IMG/VR virus record: IMGVR_UViG_3300006332_000028 | Location: 1-24,817 of that record | Source of the DNA: a virus | Strand: one strand, 5' to 3' | DNA: 24,817 bases | In this document: piece by piece, positions 15,118-22,000 of the stretch | Layout of the letters: each line of letters starts with the position of its first letter | Position numbering within the stretch: the first letter of the stretch is position 1 | Translations under genes and position numbers: made by a program | Notes under the pieces: generated by a model | What the model was told of the DNA's origin: nothing | Databases searched by the model: none | What the model saw: only the letters and a program-made list of their open reading frames with translations

Positions 15118-15323
15118 TAATCCTCCTCACATTGTCTTTTTAAATAAATTTCAAATGGAACTGCCTCCTTTTGAGAAGGAGGCTGTTCCTTTACTCCTAT
15201 AGATTCATTTCTATTTATTTCTGATTTTATAAATGAAATTTGCCCTCTAATGGATCTTAATTCACCATCTATACGATTGATGATATTTTGAATATTAGAT
15301 AATTTATCTTCAAACTCACTCAT
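15117..15323 (-). CDS. Small coiled-coil protein of the recombination operon
   Basis: A 68-aa protein from the ATG that overlaps the upstream stop codon (ATGAGTGA), which is preferred over an ATG 27 bases earlier inside the nuclease gene. It is a long helix with heptad-like hydrophobic spacing (FEDKLSNIQNIINRIDGEL, then IRGQISFIKSEINRNES) followed by a Pro-containing tail ending KRQCEED. It could be an accessory subunit of the nuclease or a dimerising regulator. No family is recognised. Genes on both sides overlap it, so it belongs to the same leftward transcript. Confidence 0.6.
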   Translation of the reverse strand: MSEFEDKLSNIQNIINRIDGELRSIRGQISFIKSEINRNESIGVKEQPPSQKEAVPFEIYLKRQCEED

Positions 15324-16398
15324 TAGCTCTAACTGACAATATTTCAGCATCTAAATCTGTTCTTAATTCTTTTAGATTTCTAGTATCATCAATATCCCAA
15401 TTATTTCTTGATAAGAAAGCGATCTCAGAAGATGTAAAACAATCGTTCCCTGTTTTTGAAGCAGGGCTATTAGTAAAAATTAAATCGCCTTTCTGATAAA
15501 CCATATCTCTGTCATTAATTAATTTGCCAGGAACTAACCCTGGAATAAACTGATGCTCAAAACATCCTTTTTGTTGATCCTTGATACTTAATAATTTCTT
15601 CTTTTTAAGGCATCCCCAGATGGCCTTATCACTAGTATTTTTAATATCTGGCTTAGAGAATCTACAATTACGACAATTCACGCTACCAGGCGTGAATTTG
15701 CCTGTATAAATACCTCTTTCTTCCTCGGTCATAAAGTTTTTAACCTGATAATCAGAAGCCCTATAAGCGCCTACAGGAGGCTCTTTTAAATTTAAAAGCC
15801 ATTGTGCCTTGTCTTTTAGTTTTTCATAGATTGTAGGCTCAAATTCGATGCTCTCTGAGTAGATTTCACTTGTATTCTTATTGTATACAACGACCAGTAT
15901 TTCATTACATATATTTAATTCGGTTTGCTCTTTCAAGGCCCCGCAGTAAAACATAATTTGACTATGATATTCAGGAGAGAATTTTTTATAACCTTCTCTA
16001 AGTAGCTTTTTGAATCTTGTCTGGTTTGCAGTTTTACACTCCCACAAATGTAAACCGCTACTTGTTTTTGTATTTAACAATCCATCAATGTGATATTGCA
16101 GATGACCACCGAAAAAACTAGAGCCGATCTGTTTTCCTTTTTCATGGGTTATCAAATCAACACCAGAAATCTTGTCTTTAAATATTTTTGCAACTTGCTC
16201 TTCTAAAATATGTCCAAGCTCAAATATTCTTTCTAATCTTGAATTATTGATAGGTGGAAAACACCATCTCCAATTTAAAAATAACTCTCTGGAACAGTGC
16301 TTGCCAATCTGCGAAGCGCCGAGGTAGTGTCTCCTCGAAAGGGGATTGGAATTATCATCAGACAGATTGACAAGCTGATCTATGGGTACTGTTTTCAT
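15316..16398 (-). CDS. PD-(D/E)XK (RecB/Cas4-like) nuclease
   Basis: A 360-aa nuclease, probably an exonuclease for phage recombination together with the neighbouring ATPase and ssDNA-binding protein. Active-site signs are LGHILEEQV (about 61-69), HIDG with Asp105, WECK with Glu120 and Lys122, and HSQIMFYC with Gln147, the RecB-family order. Cys35 lies before the nuclease core, and Cys242, 245, 263 and 279 lie after it. This placement resembles the Cys clusters of Cas4/AddB-type nucleases that hold Fe-S, though the spacing also fits a zinc site. The last ~80 residues are extra and unknown. The ATG is 3 bases after the upstream stop and has no clear ribosome site. Confidence 0.78.
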   Translation of the reverse strand: MKTVPIDQLVNLSDDNSNPLSRRHYLGASQIGKHCSRELFLNWRWCFPPINNSRLERIFELGHILEEQVAKIFKDKISGVDLITHEKGKQIGSSFFGGHLQYHIDGLLNTKTSSGLHLWECKTANQTRFKKLLREGYKKFSPEYHSQIMFYCGALKEQTELNICNEILVVVYNKNTSEIYSESIEFEPTIYEKLKDKAQWLLNLKEPPVGAYRASDYQVKNFMTEEERGIYTGKFTPGSVNCRNCRFSKPDIKNTSDKAIWGCLKKKKLLSIKDQQKGCFEHQFIPGLVPGKLINDRDMVYQKGDLIFTNSPASKTGNDCFTSSEIAFLSRNNWDIDDTRNLKELRTDLDAEILSVRANE

Positions 16399-16401
16399 TC
16401 T

Positions 16402-16893
16402 TTAGTCGTCATCATGTAAAAAAGATGGAACATCACCACTGGCTGTTTCTTTCTCTATTGCTTCATCCAATGTTTCTTTTTTAGGTGGTAAGAACAACTG
16501 AACATCGTTTGTAGGTGGTCTTGATTGATAAGCAGCTTTTGTCTTAACTTTAACCTTGCCCATTTTTCCAACCAGTTTACTTAACAGCTCTTCAGATATT
16601 TCTTCTCCTACTGGTACTGCTTCTTGAAAACAGACGAATGCTCTCGATAATTTTCCGAGAGCAATATCATCTTGTTCTCCGTTACGAAAAATAGATAGCC
16701 AGGATGTGATATCAGCATTTTGTTCTGGTTCTTTTAGTGCTAATAGAATAGTGGTTCCAGTTTCCTTACTAATTATCTTAGTTCTCTCAACTATTACTTT
16801 ATAAGTGCCAGGTTTAAGTATCTTAGGTGGTGGAAACTCCCCAGGATTAAGCTCTATTTCTCGTTCAGGTACAGGTATAAATTTAGGCAACAT
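16402..16893 (-). CDS. Single-strand DNA-binding protein, DUF669-like
   Basis: A 163-aa protein with an N-terminal beta-barrel-like region (LKPGTYKVIVERTKIISKET, then LLALKEP, ITSWLSIFR) and a Pro-rich linker. It ends in an acidic tip (PSFLHDDD), the usual feature by which SSB proteins bind partners. DUF669 proteins commonly sit next to Sak4-like ATPases in phages, as here, and are believed to coat ssDNA. AAGGAG lies 7 bases before the start. It overlaps the ATPase gene by 11 bases and is followed after 3 bases by the nuclease gene. The family call rests on pattern and context. Confidence 0.7.
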   Translation of the reverse strand: MLPKFIPVPEREIELNPGEFPPPKILKPGTYKVIVERTKIISKETGTTILLALKEPEQNADITSWLSIFRNGEQDDIALGKLSRAFVCFQEAVPVGEEISEELLSKLVGKMGKVKVKTKAAYQSRPPTNDVQLFLPPKKETLDEAIEKETASGDVPSFLHDDD

Positions 16894-17671
16894 GTTTTTT
16901 CTCCTTTTTGACTACTTTTGATTGTGAATAAGCTTTTTTAAATGCGTTATAACTAAGTGGAATCTGATGACGATTGTTCTCATCGGTCAATGGTCGTCTC
17001 GATTTAGCTTCGAAACTCGTTGAACCGCTGGTGTGTAATATTCGACTATCGCTTCCTACTGCGATAGTCTTTTTATTAAACCCCTCTCCCCTTTGAATGG
17101 TCCTTGTATCGAAATTTGCAAATAGCAAAAAGTCACTCCACTCTTTGACTAGACTTGATGCCTTTTGATGTAGCTTTAACGAAATGAAAGAGTAGGGTTC
17201 TAACATAGGATCATTTTTTGTGGTGTTTTGTGTATGACAGATCAAGCAGATCATCATGTTATTCTTTTCTACCAATTGATCTAACAGCCCTAAGAATTTT
17301 CTTAACTCACTAAGGCTATGGCTATAGCCTTTGCCAAAGGGAATATCAGAAATATCCTCTACTGGTTCTCTTTTGTTGAATTGCTGTACGATTGATTTAT
17401 GAATTAATGCTTCGAGGAAATCAAGACTATCAATGACTAAAGTTTTAAATTTATCTTCTTTTTTATCTAGCAACTCATGAATAACATCTAAAACTTCACT
17501 ATAATTAAATAAATTCTGAACACGATTAACATCCAAATGGTTTGTACCTTTCTCTAAATCTAAAAATAAAGGCTTTGGCATTTGGCTTGCAAAGGTACTC
17601 TTGCCAACCCCGTTCGTTCCTGAAAGAACGATGCGGGGTGGCTTCTCTTGTAATCCTTTAGTTACTTTCAT
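16883..17671 (-). CDS. Sak4-like RecA-fold recombination ATPase (AAA_24)
   Basis: A 262-aa ATPase with Walker A GTNGVGKST (residues 18-26), a Walker B-like strand TLVIDSLDF (Asp80) and a sensor-type ICLICHTQ with His145. The size, the immediate N-terminal P-loop and the C-terminal strand-rich end match phage AAA_24 / Sak4 single-strand annealing ATPases, which act with an SSB. AGGAG precedes the ATG by 6 bases. The gene overlaps both neighbours (14 bases with the upstream small ORF, 11 with the SSB-like gene). It probably supports recombination-dependent replication or repair of phage DNA. The distinction between annealing and recombinase activity cannot be made from the sequence. Confidence 0.82.
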   Translation of the reverse strand: MKVTKGLQEKPPRIVLSGTNGVGKSTFASQMPKPLFLDLEKGTNHLDVNRVQNLFNYSEVLDVIHELLDKKEDKFKTLVIDSLDFLEALIHKSIVQQFNKREPVEDISDIPFGKGYSHSLSELRKFLGLLDQLVEKNNMMICLICHTQNTTKNDPMLEPYSFISLKLHQKASSLVKEWSDFLLFANFDTRTIQRGEGFNKKTIAVGSDSRILHTSGSTSFEAKSRRPLTDENNRHQIPLSYNAFKKAYSQSKVVKKEKKHVA

Positions 17672-17858
17672 TTTCTTCTCCTATGATTAATATTGATGCT
17701 TCTAAATCTAAATAAAGATCCCTATGTTCATATTTATAGGTCAATAATTTTCGAGGAGATTTTAAAACCCACTTTTTTTCAAAAGGGAAGGCTTGAGGAC
17801 CAATAACATTAATTTGCTGTTTAGCTAACCTGCTTATTGCTTCTTGATAATCACTCAT
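17658..17858 (-). CDS. Small protein, first gene of the leftward operon
   Basis: A 66-aa protein starting with a helix (SDYQEAISRLAKQQINVIG) and continuing with basic and aromatic residues (PFEKKWVLKSPRKLLTYKYE), then an acidic end (IIGEENESN). No family is recognised. Its ATG sits two bases after a T8 run that ends a terminator-shaped hairpin, and there is no free Shine-Dalgarno sequence; only the GGGG inside the hairpin could serve. The gene overlaps the ATPase gene by 14 bases. It may have a regulatory or leader-type function for the recombination operon, but that is a guess from its place. Confidence 0.55.
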   Translation of the reverse strand: MSDYQEAISRLAKQQINVIGPQAFPFEKKWVLKSPRKLLTYKYEHRDLYLDLEASILIIGEENESN

Positions 17859-17859
17859 T

Positions 17860-17894
17860 AAAAAAAACCCCGAATTAATGACTTAATTCGAGGT
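17860..17894 (-). terminator. Strong intrinsic terminator / attenuator against a start codon
   Basis: On the - strand, ACCTCGAATTAA and TTAATTCGGGGT pair as a 12-bp stem (one G-U pair) around GTCA, followed by eight T. The G-U pair becomes a C-A mismatch in the + direction and there is no T-run there, so the terminator works leftward. It would end the repressor transcript. The next ATG follows the T-run by only one base, so the same structure lies in the leader of the recombination operon. Confidence 0.85.
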
Positions 17895-17900
17895 TATTAA

Positions 17901-17906
17901 ATTATA
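17901..17906 (-). promoter_or_regulatory. Candidate -10 of the leftward early promoter
   Basis: The - strand has GATAATATAAT, with TATAAT at 17906-17901. A perfect TTGACA at 17919-17914 is too close (7 bases) to pair with it; with a 17-base spacer TTGACA would need a -10 at TAACCT. If the TATAAT is used, transcription would start at about 17894, the first base of the terminator stem. Near-direct repeats ACTTGTC and ACTTGAC upstream (17913-17934) could be an operator. Confidence 0.35.
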
Positions 17907-17963
17907 TTATCTATGTCAAGTAAAAGTAGACAAGTATTTTAAAACATTACGATAGGCTATAAT

Positions 17964-19280
17964 TTAAAAGGAATTATTATTAGATTTCCTTAACTTTAAT
18001 AAAAAATCTACGACATTGTTTTCCTCTTTTGCTATTTTTTGGTCTATTCCTTTTCTTACTAAATAGCTATGTAGCCCATTTTTATTGGCTGGATTGGAAA
18101 TACTGGTCATTAGAGCAATTAAGTCAGTCGTCTTTTTGTAAGGCACTATAGCAGAACCTATCATTTCCCTATAAAGATTGATCTTTTCTTGAATCGTTTT
18201 ATCTGTTGAGCTAATAAAATCTAAATATTCTTTAATATTCATTTTGTCTGACCAATGATATTGCATTATGCTGTTTTTTGGCTGAATCAAATCTAAGAAA
18301 TTCCATTGGCTACGCATATAAGAAATATAATCATTCTGTAGAGTTTCTAAGTGATTGCCTATAAATGATAAATGTATATCGCGACCATATTTTATAATGT
18401 TTATGATACCTAGCCGATCTCTAATACCAATCTTTGTGTTGACATAAGGAAAAGTATAAAATCCTCGACTGTAATCAATTATTTCAGCCCTAACATCATT
18501 ATTCATTGCAGCATGAAATTTATCCTCTTCAGTATAATCTTTGAAGATATTTGAGAAAGCATCAGAATAATATATTCGTCTTTGTAATTCTTCATTACCC
18601 TGATTAATAATATAGTTTGGAGTAGATATGTTATCTATTAAATTTCTGTATTGCTTTGTTAAAAACTTATGTACTGAGTTTGGAGCAACACTGGTTTTTT
18701 TAAATTGACCATCAATGGCGTTAAACACTGACAGTTGATAACAGTCATGTTCATGCAGTTTTGCTTTTAATTTAGATGTTAACTGACTAGATTTAAGTGC
18801 TGTAAAGTGGAAGTTACAATTTGCCGTTACTAGATCAAAAAAACAACCTTCTTTTTTTGCAAATTCTTTAGCATATTGGGTTAAATAATTAGGTATTTTT
18901 GTAATACTTTGGATCTCTTTATATTTATAAAAGTAAAATACATCATTTAAAGTTATAAAGAAGAAGTCGCCACATAAGTGTTGGACTTGGCTCCCAATAC
19001 CCTTTTCAGTATAATTTTGGTGTATGATCTTCCTTCGTTCAGAACAATAGAGAGTGTCTATTTCGGATTCATACCTTGTTGGATTGTGCATGTAATTTCT
19101 TTGTAAATATTTTTTTGTTTCTGGACAAACATAAAATGATAAATTACAGAGCTTTTGAATAGTTTTTTCTTTAGGAACTAAATAATCTGGCTTAATGCCT
19201 TTTTCATTGGATATTAAAAAATCATTGATGCTATTGCTTATAAAATCCTGTAGATCTTTACCCTGATGTCTTAGATTCAT
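17964..19280 (-). CDS. Unrecognised 438-aa protein co-directional with the repressor (lysogenic cargo candidate)
   Basis: I do not recognise this protein. It is 438 aa, rich in Asn, Ile, Lys, Tyr and Phe, with no obvious membrane span, signal peptide, P-loop or nuclease motif. All seven Cys (45, 52, 79, 103, 146, 155, 180) lie in the first 180 residues, together with several His, so a metal- or disulphide-containing N-terminal part is possible. The last ~250 residues have none and look mostly helical. The start has AGGAGC 6 bases upstream and lies 25 bases after the repressor stop, on the same strand, and a terminator follows. That makes it likely to be expressed from the repressor promoter in a lysogen, as exclusion or defence genes often are. 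Its function is not shown by sequence. Confidence 0.75.
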   Translation of the reverse strand: MNLRHQGKDLQDFISNSINDFLISNEKGIKPDYLVPKEKTIQKLCNLSFYVCPETKKYLQRNYMHNPTRYESEIDTLYCSERRKIIHQNYTEKGIGSQVQHLCGDFFFITLNDVFYFYKYKEIQSITKIPNYLTQYAKEFAKKEGCFFDLVTANCNFHFTALKSSQLTSKLKAKLHEHDCYQLSVFNAIDGQFKKTSVAPNSVHKFLTKQYRNLIDNISTPNYIINQGNEELQRRIYYSDAFSNIFKDYTEEDKFHAAMNNDVRAEIIDYSRGFYTFPYVNTKIGIRDRLGIINIIKYGRDIHLSFIGNHLETLQNDYISYMRSQWNFLDLIQPKNSIMQYHWSDKMNIKEYLDFISSTDKTIQEKINLYREMIGSAIVPYKKTTDLIALMTSISNPANKNGLHSYLVRKGIDQKIAKEENNVVDFLLKLRKSNNNSF

Positions 19281-19305
19281 CTTTGCTCCTAAATACCGCT
19301 ATTAT

Positions 19306-19746
19306 TTATTTATTTTTTCTTTTTGGCTTACTACCCTCAACATGGCTGTCAATCAGATTAGCTATACTCTCTTTTATAGAGGGATCTAGCATTTTTAACT
19401 TATTGGCAATCAAGAACTCCTCGCTCTCAGGTTCGGGCAAGAAATCGCGGCCTGTCAATAGCCAGACAGGATCAGCTTCATAAAATGAAGCGATATGCCT
19501 TATCAATGAAAGGCGAGGTAATTGCTCGCCACTCTCCCAGGCAGCTACAGTGCTATGAGAAATTTCAGTCTTAAAGCTATCGACTTCTTTAGCTTTAGCC
19601 AGTCTTTTTTGCTCTTTCTGTAAATGCTCAGTCAGCATAGCAGCTAAGTCACGAACACTTGGGCCTTTAGCAGATTTCCCATCTTTTTCGTACTCTAAAT
19701 TCTGACGCATCAGTTTAAGCCGTTGTGAGATTTTATCTCTAGTCAT
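19306..19746 (-). CDS. CI-like XRE-family repressor
   Basis: A 146-aa protein with an XRE-type helix-turn-helix: a first helix (ISQRLKLMRQNLEYEK), VRDLAAMLTEHLQ as the second, and the recognition helix in ISHSTVAAWESGEQLPRLS (about 62-80), then LIRHIASFYEADPVWLLTG, the usual closing helix. About 25 charged residues (QKEQKRLAKAKEVDSF) are inserted inside the helix-turn-helix unit. The C-terminal part is short, helical and basic; there is no LexA/CI-type autoprotease domain, so induction by RecA-driven cleavage is not expected. AGGGG lies 10 bases before the ATG. It faces the Cro-like gene across a 205-base control region and probably keeps lysogeny. Confidence 0.82.
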   Translation of the reverse strand: MTRDKISQRLKLMRQNLEYEKDGKSAKGPSVRDLAAMLTEHLQKEQKRLAKAKEVDSFKTEISHSTVAAWESGEQLPRLSLIRHIASFYEADPVWLLTGRDFLPEPESEEFLIANKLKMLDPSIKESIANLIDSHVEGSKPKRKNK

Positions 19747-19782
19747 AATATATAACCCCTATATTAATTGTATTTTATTCCA

Positions 19783-19800
19783 GTTACTCCTGTTACTCCT
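19783..19800. repeat. Tandem 9-bp repeat upstream of the repressor
   Basis: GTTACTCCT occurs twice head to tail, about 37 bases upstream of the repressor start. On the repressor strand it reads AGGAGTAAC twice. It could be an operator or part of the repressor leader; there is no ATG at a useful distance to make it a ribosome site. Confidence 0.45.
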
Positions 19801-19804
19801 GAAA

Positions 19805-19922
19805 ACAATACTAATTTAAATAAACCATGTCAACTATTAGTTTACAAAATAACTTTTACAATACATTTGCAATTTGATCTAGGTTTCGATACCTTTAAGG
19901 TTATTGTAAGGTTAAACAATAC
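19805..19922. promoter_or_regulatory. Candidate operator set: three ACAATAC copies in the divergent region
   Basis: ACAATAC occurs at 19805-19811, 19858-19864 and 19916-19922, with A or T on both sides. An inverted TATTGT at 19902-19907 faces the third copy across 8 bases, giving a palindrome TATTGT-N8-ACAATA. Three same-direction copies in the 205 bases between repressor and Cro are plausible binding sites for one or both of these proteins. Confidence 0.45.
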
Positions 19923-19932
19923 AAAGTATAGG
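19904..19932 (+). promoter_or_regulatory. Candidate rightward early promoter (PR-like)
   Basis: TTGTAA (19904-19909) and TATAGG (19927-19932) are separated by 17 bases; each matches its consensus at 4 of 6 positions. The third ACAATAC lies inside the spacer, so a protein bound there would block the promoter. The Cro-like start codon is 20 bases downstream with AGGAG in front of it. Confidence 0.45.
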
Positions 19933-19951
19933 AAAGCTAATAGGAGCAACA

Positions 19952-20137
19952 ATGACACCTGAACATATCTGGAAAGAAATTAAAGTTTCAAGCCTAGCGA
20001 AACAGATTGGCATTAGTAGAAAGAGCATTTATGCCTGGAAGGAAAGGAAGAAGATTCCCGCAGAAAGAGTGTTAGAGGTAGTTAAACACTACCCAAATCT
20101 TAAAAAATCTGATTTGCGACCTGATTTATGGGATTAA
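19952..20137 (+). CDS. Cro-like small helix-turn-helix protein
   Basis: A 61-aa protein with one helix-turn-helix (SSLAKQIGISRKSIYAWKER, about residues 13-32) and the ending VLEVVKHYPNLKKSDLRPDL. This ending (a helix, then K..LRPD.W) is typical of Cro-like or YdaS-type phage regulators. TAGGAGC precedes the ATG at good spacing. It is the first gene of the rightward early operon, facing the repressor, and overlaps the primase gene by 10 bases. It probably represses the repressor promoter and helps choose lytic growth. Confidence 0.78.
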   Translation: MTPEHIWKEIKVSSLAKQIGISRKSIYAWKERKKIPAERVLEVVKHYPNLKKSDLRPDLWD

Positions 20138-21894
20138 AAATATTAAGCAATCCTGTTAATAAGCAGGAGATTCTAGAATCTTTACTAGAATTGTCAACGG
20201 AACACGATATCCATTTAATACCATGTGGTGCTAACAAAAGACCATTAGTTTCTTGGAAAAAGTATATTGATCGAAAACCAGACTCTAAAATTATTCACAA
20301 TTGGTTCATACAGTACCCAAATGCTTATTGGGGTGCTTTAACAGGCAAGAATTTTGGAGTAATTGACTTAGACACTTATAAAAACGATCAGCTTGAGATA
20401 TGGGCAGAAGAACATCTTCCTTTTACCCCATTACGAGTCAAAACTCGTAATGGAGGCTGTCACCTTTATTATCAGTTTCAGAATTTAGATGTCTCGGTTA
20501 AGGCATCTACAAAAGGGTTAGATATTAGAAATAAAAATGGTTTTGTGATCATTGTAGGGGAGGGCTATCAGTTTCAATGGCTCGATAATAAAAGTTTTCA
20601 TTTGTTTAGTGATTTACCAAGTCTTTCACATAAACACCTTAGTTTAATTGAAAAACAGTTTTATAACGGCCAGGATAAAACAGAAAACAATGTCATATCA
20701 ATGCCAGTCAATGAGAGTTGGCATACCCATGTGTTAAAGACGATTGCTAGGTGGGTAGCAGAAGGGCGTACTGATAATCAGATATTAAAAGATTGTACGA
20801 TATTCACACAAACTGGCTACTCGCATCAACAAACGATAGAAGAAGTCAGAAAAATGATTGCTGGAGCCAGGGAGAAAGATTTTGGTAGTTCTGAAGATGA
20901 AGAACCCATCAAAGCTTTGACCATTGCAAATGCTTTTAAGATGGAACAAGAAAAACCAACTGAGTTTATTGGTGAGGGCTTTATTGCTGCTGGGTTTCGT
21001 TTATTTGTGATTGGCCCTCCTAAAGTGGGCAAATCACAATTTATTTTAGAGGCTCTAACATCTTGTGCTTATGGTGGTAAGTGGCTCGATATGCAATGGG
21101 ATAGACCTCATAAAGTGCTTTGGTTACAAGCAGAAATACGAGGCTCTTATGTTGGTACAAGACTTAAACCTATGTACGATAATTTAGAAGAAGAAAAACA
21201 ACAACTATTAGACAACAACTTCTTTTGGACAGATAGAGGCGATATTGATTTAAACAATTTTAATATTAAAAGGCTTAAAAGATTATTACAAAAGATTAAA
21301 CCTAGTCTAGTCGCAATTGATCCTTTTGCTAATTATTTTGATGGAGACTCAGAAAGCGATAATAGCCAAGTTACTAAATTTTTTAAAAAACTTAATAACC
21401 TTTTCTCTTATAAGGAATTAGGCTTTGTACCTCCAGCCCTTGTGCTAGTACACCACACAAGGAAGCTTGGAGCTTCAAGTGCCGATTTTGAAGCAATTAG
21501 AGGCGCTTCTGCATTCCAGGGTTGGTATGATTCTGGCTTGCTAATGATAGATGAAGAAGATCATGTAAGGGTTAAATTCCAATTAAGGAATGGGGCTTGG
21601 CCTAACGATAAGCTCATAAAGTTAGATCCTAATAGCATGCAATTTGTACCTTACGATCAAAATTACCAAGTAGTGAATGAAGTAATCAAAGAATTAGCTT
21701 TTTTAAATTCAACAATAGGAATCTTCGATTTAAATAATTTGATTGTTCAGCATGGAGAAAATATAAATGCTGATTCATGCAAAGAAATAAGACACCAAAT
21801 TTTGGCTCATCCACATATAGAAAAAATAGGCGATAGACGATCAACGAAATTGAAAATAAAACCTAAATTTAAAAAGAGATGGGAGGATAGATAG
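20128..21894 (+). CDS. Bifunctional primase-polymerase / RepA-type helicase fusion
   Basis: A 588-aa replication protein. Residues about 20-160 are a prim-pol (archaeo-eukaryotic primase) domain, with the metal-binding DLD at 80-82 (FGVIDLDTYK), GGCHLYY with His112, and GLDIRNKNGFVIIVG (130-144). Residues 280-490 are a RecA-fold ATPase of the AAA_25/RepA type, with Walker A GPPKVGKS (296-303), Walker B LVAIDPF (Asp398) and LVHHTRK (His442-443). The last ~80 residues look like a small winged-helix domain. It probably primes and unwinds DNA at the phage origin, relying on the host polymerase, since no DNA polymerase is in the window. Its start lies inside the end of the Cro-like gene. No ribosome site is seen, so translation is probably coupled. 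Confidence 0.88.
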   Translation: MGLKILSNPVNKQEILESLLELSTEHDIHLIPCGANKRPLVSWKKYIDRKPDSKIIHNWFIQYPNAYWGALTGKNFGVIDLDTYKNDQLEIWAEEHLPFTPLRVKTRNGGCHLYYQFQNLDVSVKASTKGLDIRNKNGFVIIVGEGYQFQWLDNKSFHLFSDLPSLSHKHLSLIEKQFYNGQDKTENNVISMPVNESWHTHVLKTIARWVAEGRTDNQILKDCTIFTQTGYSHQQTIEEVRKMIAGAREKDFGSSEDEEPIKALTIANAFKMEQEKPTEFIGEGFIAAGFRLFVIGPPKVGKSQFILEALTSCAYGGKWLDMQWDRPHKVLWLQAEIRGSYVGTRLKPMYDNLEEEKQQLLDNNFFWTDRGDIDLNNFNIKRLKRLLQKIKPSLVAIDPFANYFDGDSESDNSQVTKFFKKLNNLFSYKELGFVPPALVLVHHTRKLGASSADFEAIRGASAFQGWYDSGLLMIDEEDHVRVKFQLRNGAWPNDKLIKLDPNSMQFVPYDQNYQVVNEVIKELAFLNSTIGIFDLNNLIVQHGENINADSCKEIRHQILAHPHIEKIGDRRSTKLKIKPKFKKRWEDR

Positions 21895-21906
21895 TGACTA
21901 TGGTAA

Positions 21907-21959
21907 GGATTAGGCTTGTGTTCGCTGTTCGCTAGAAGAGGCGATGCCAAGCCTAACCT
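21907..21959. other. Structured intergenic element after the primase gene
   Basis: TTAGGCTTG (21910-21918) and CAAGCCTAA (21948-21956) pair perfectly. With one bulged A the stem extends by GG/CC and A/T. Inside are two GTTCGCT copies in tandem and a GCGA that can pair with the TCGC of either. No T-run follows on either strand. It may be a structured RNA, a folded mRNA leader for the resolvase-like gene, or a DNA element such as an origin. Confidence 0.45.
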
Positions 21960-22000
21960 CCTAATTCCATATTGTCAATAGCTGTACAGAAATAATTAAC

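Noticed and set aside
19283-19483. A 66-codon + strand frame opposite the repressor
   Set aside because: It is antisense to the repressor 3' end; its hydrophobic start comes from reading the Lys/Arg-rich repressor tail backwards.
19768-19962. A 64-codon + strand frame in the divergent control region
   Set aside because: It runs through the promoter and operator motifs, has no ribosome site and overlaps the start of the Cro-like gene.
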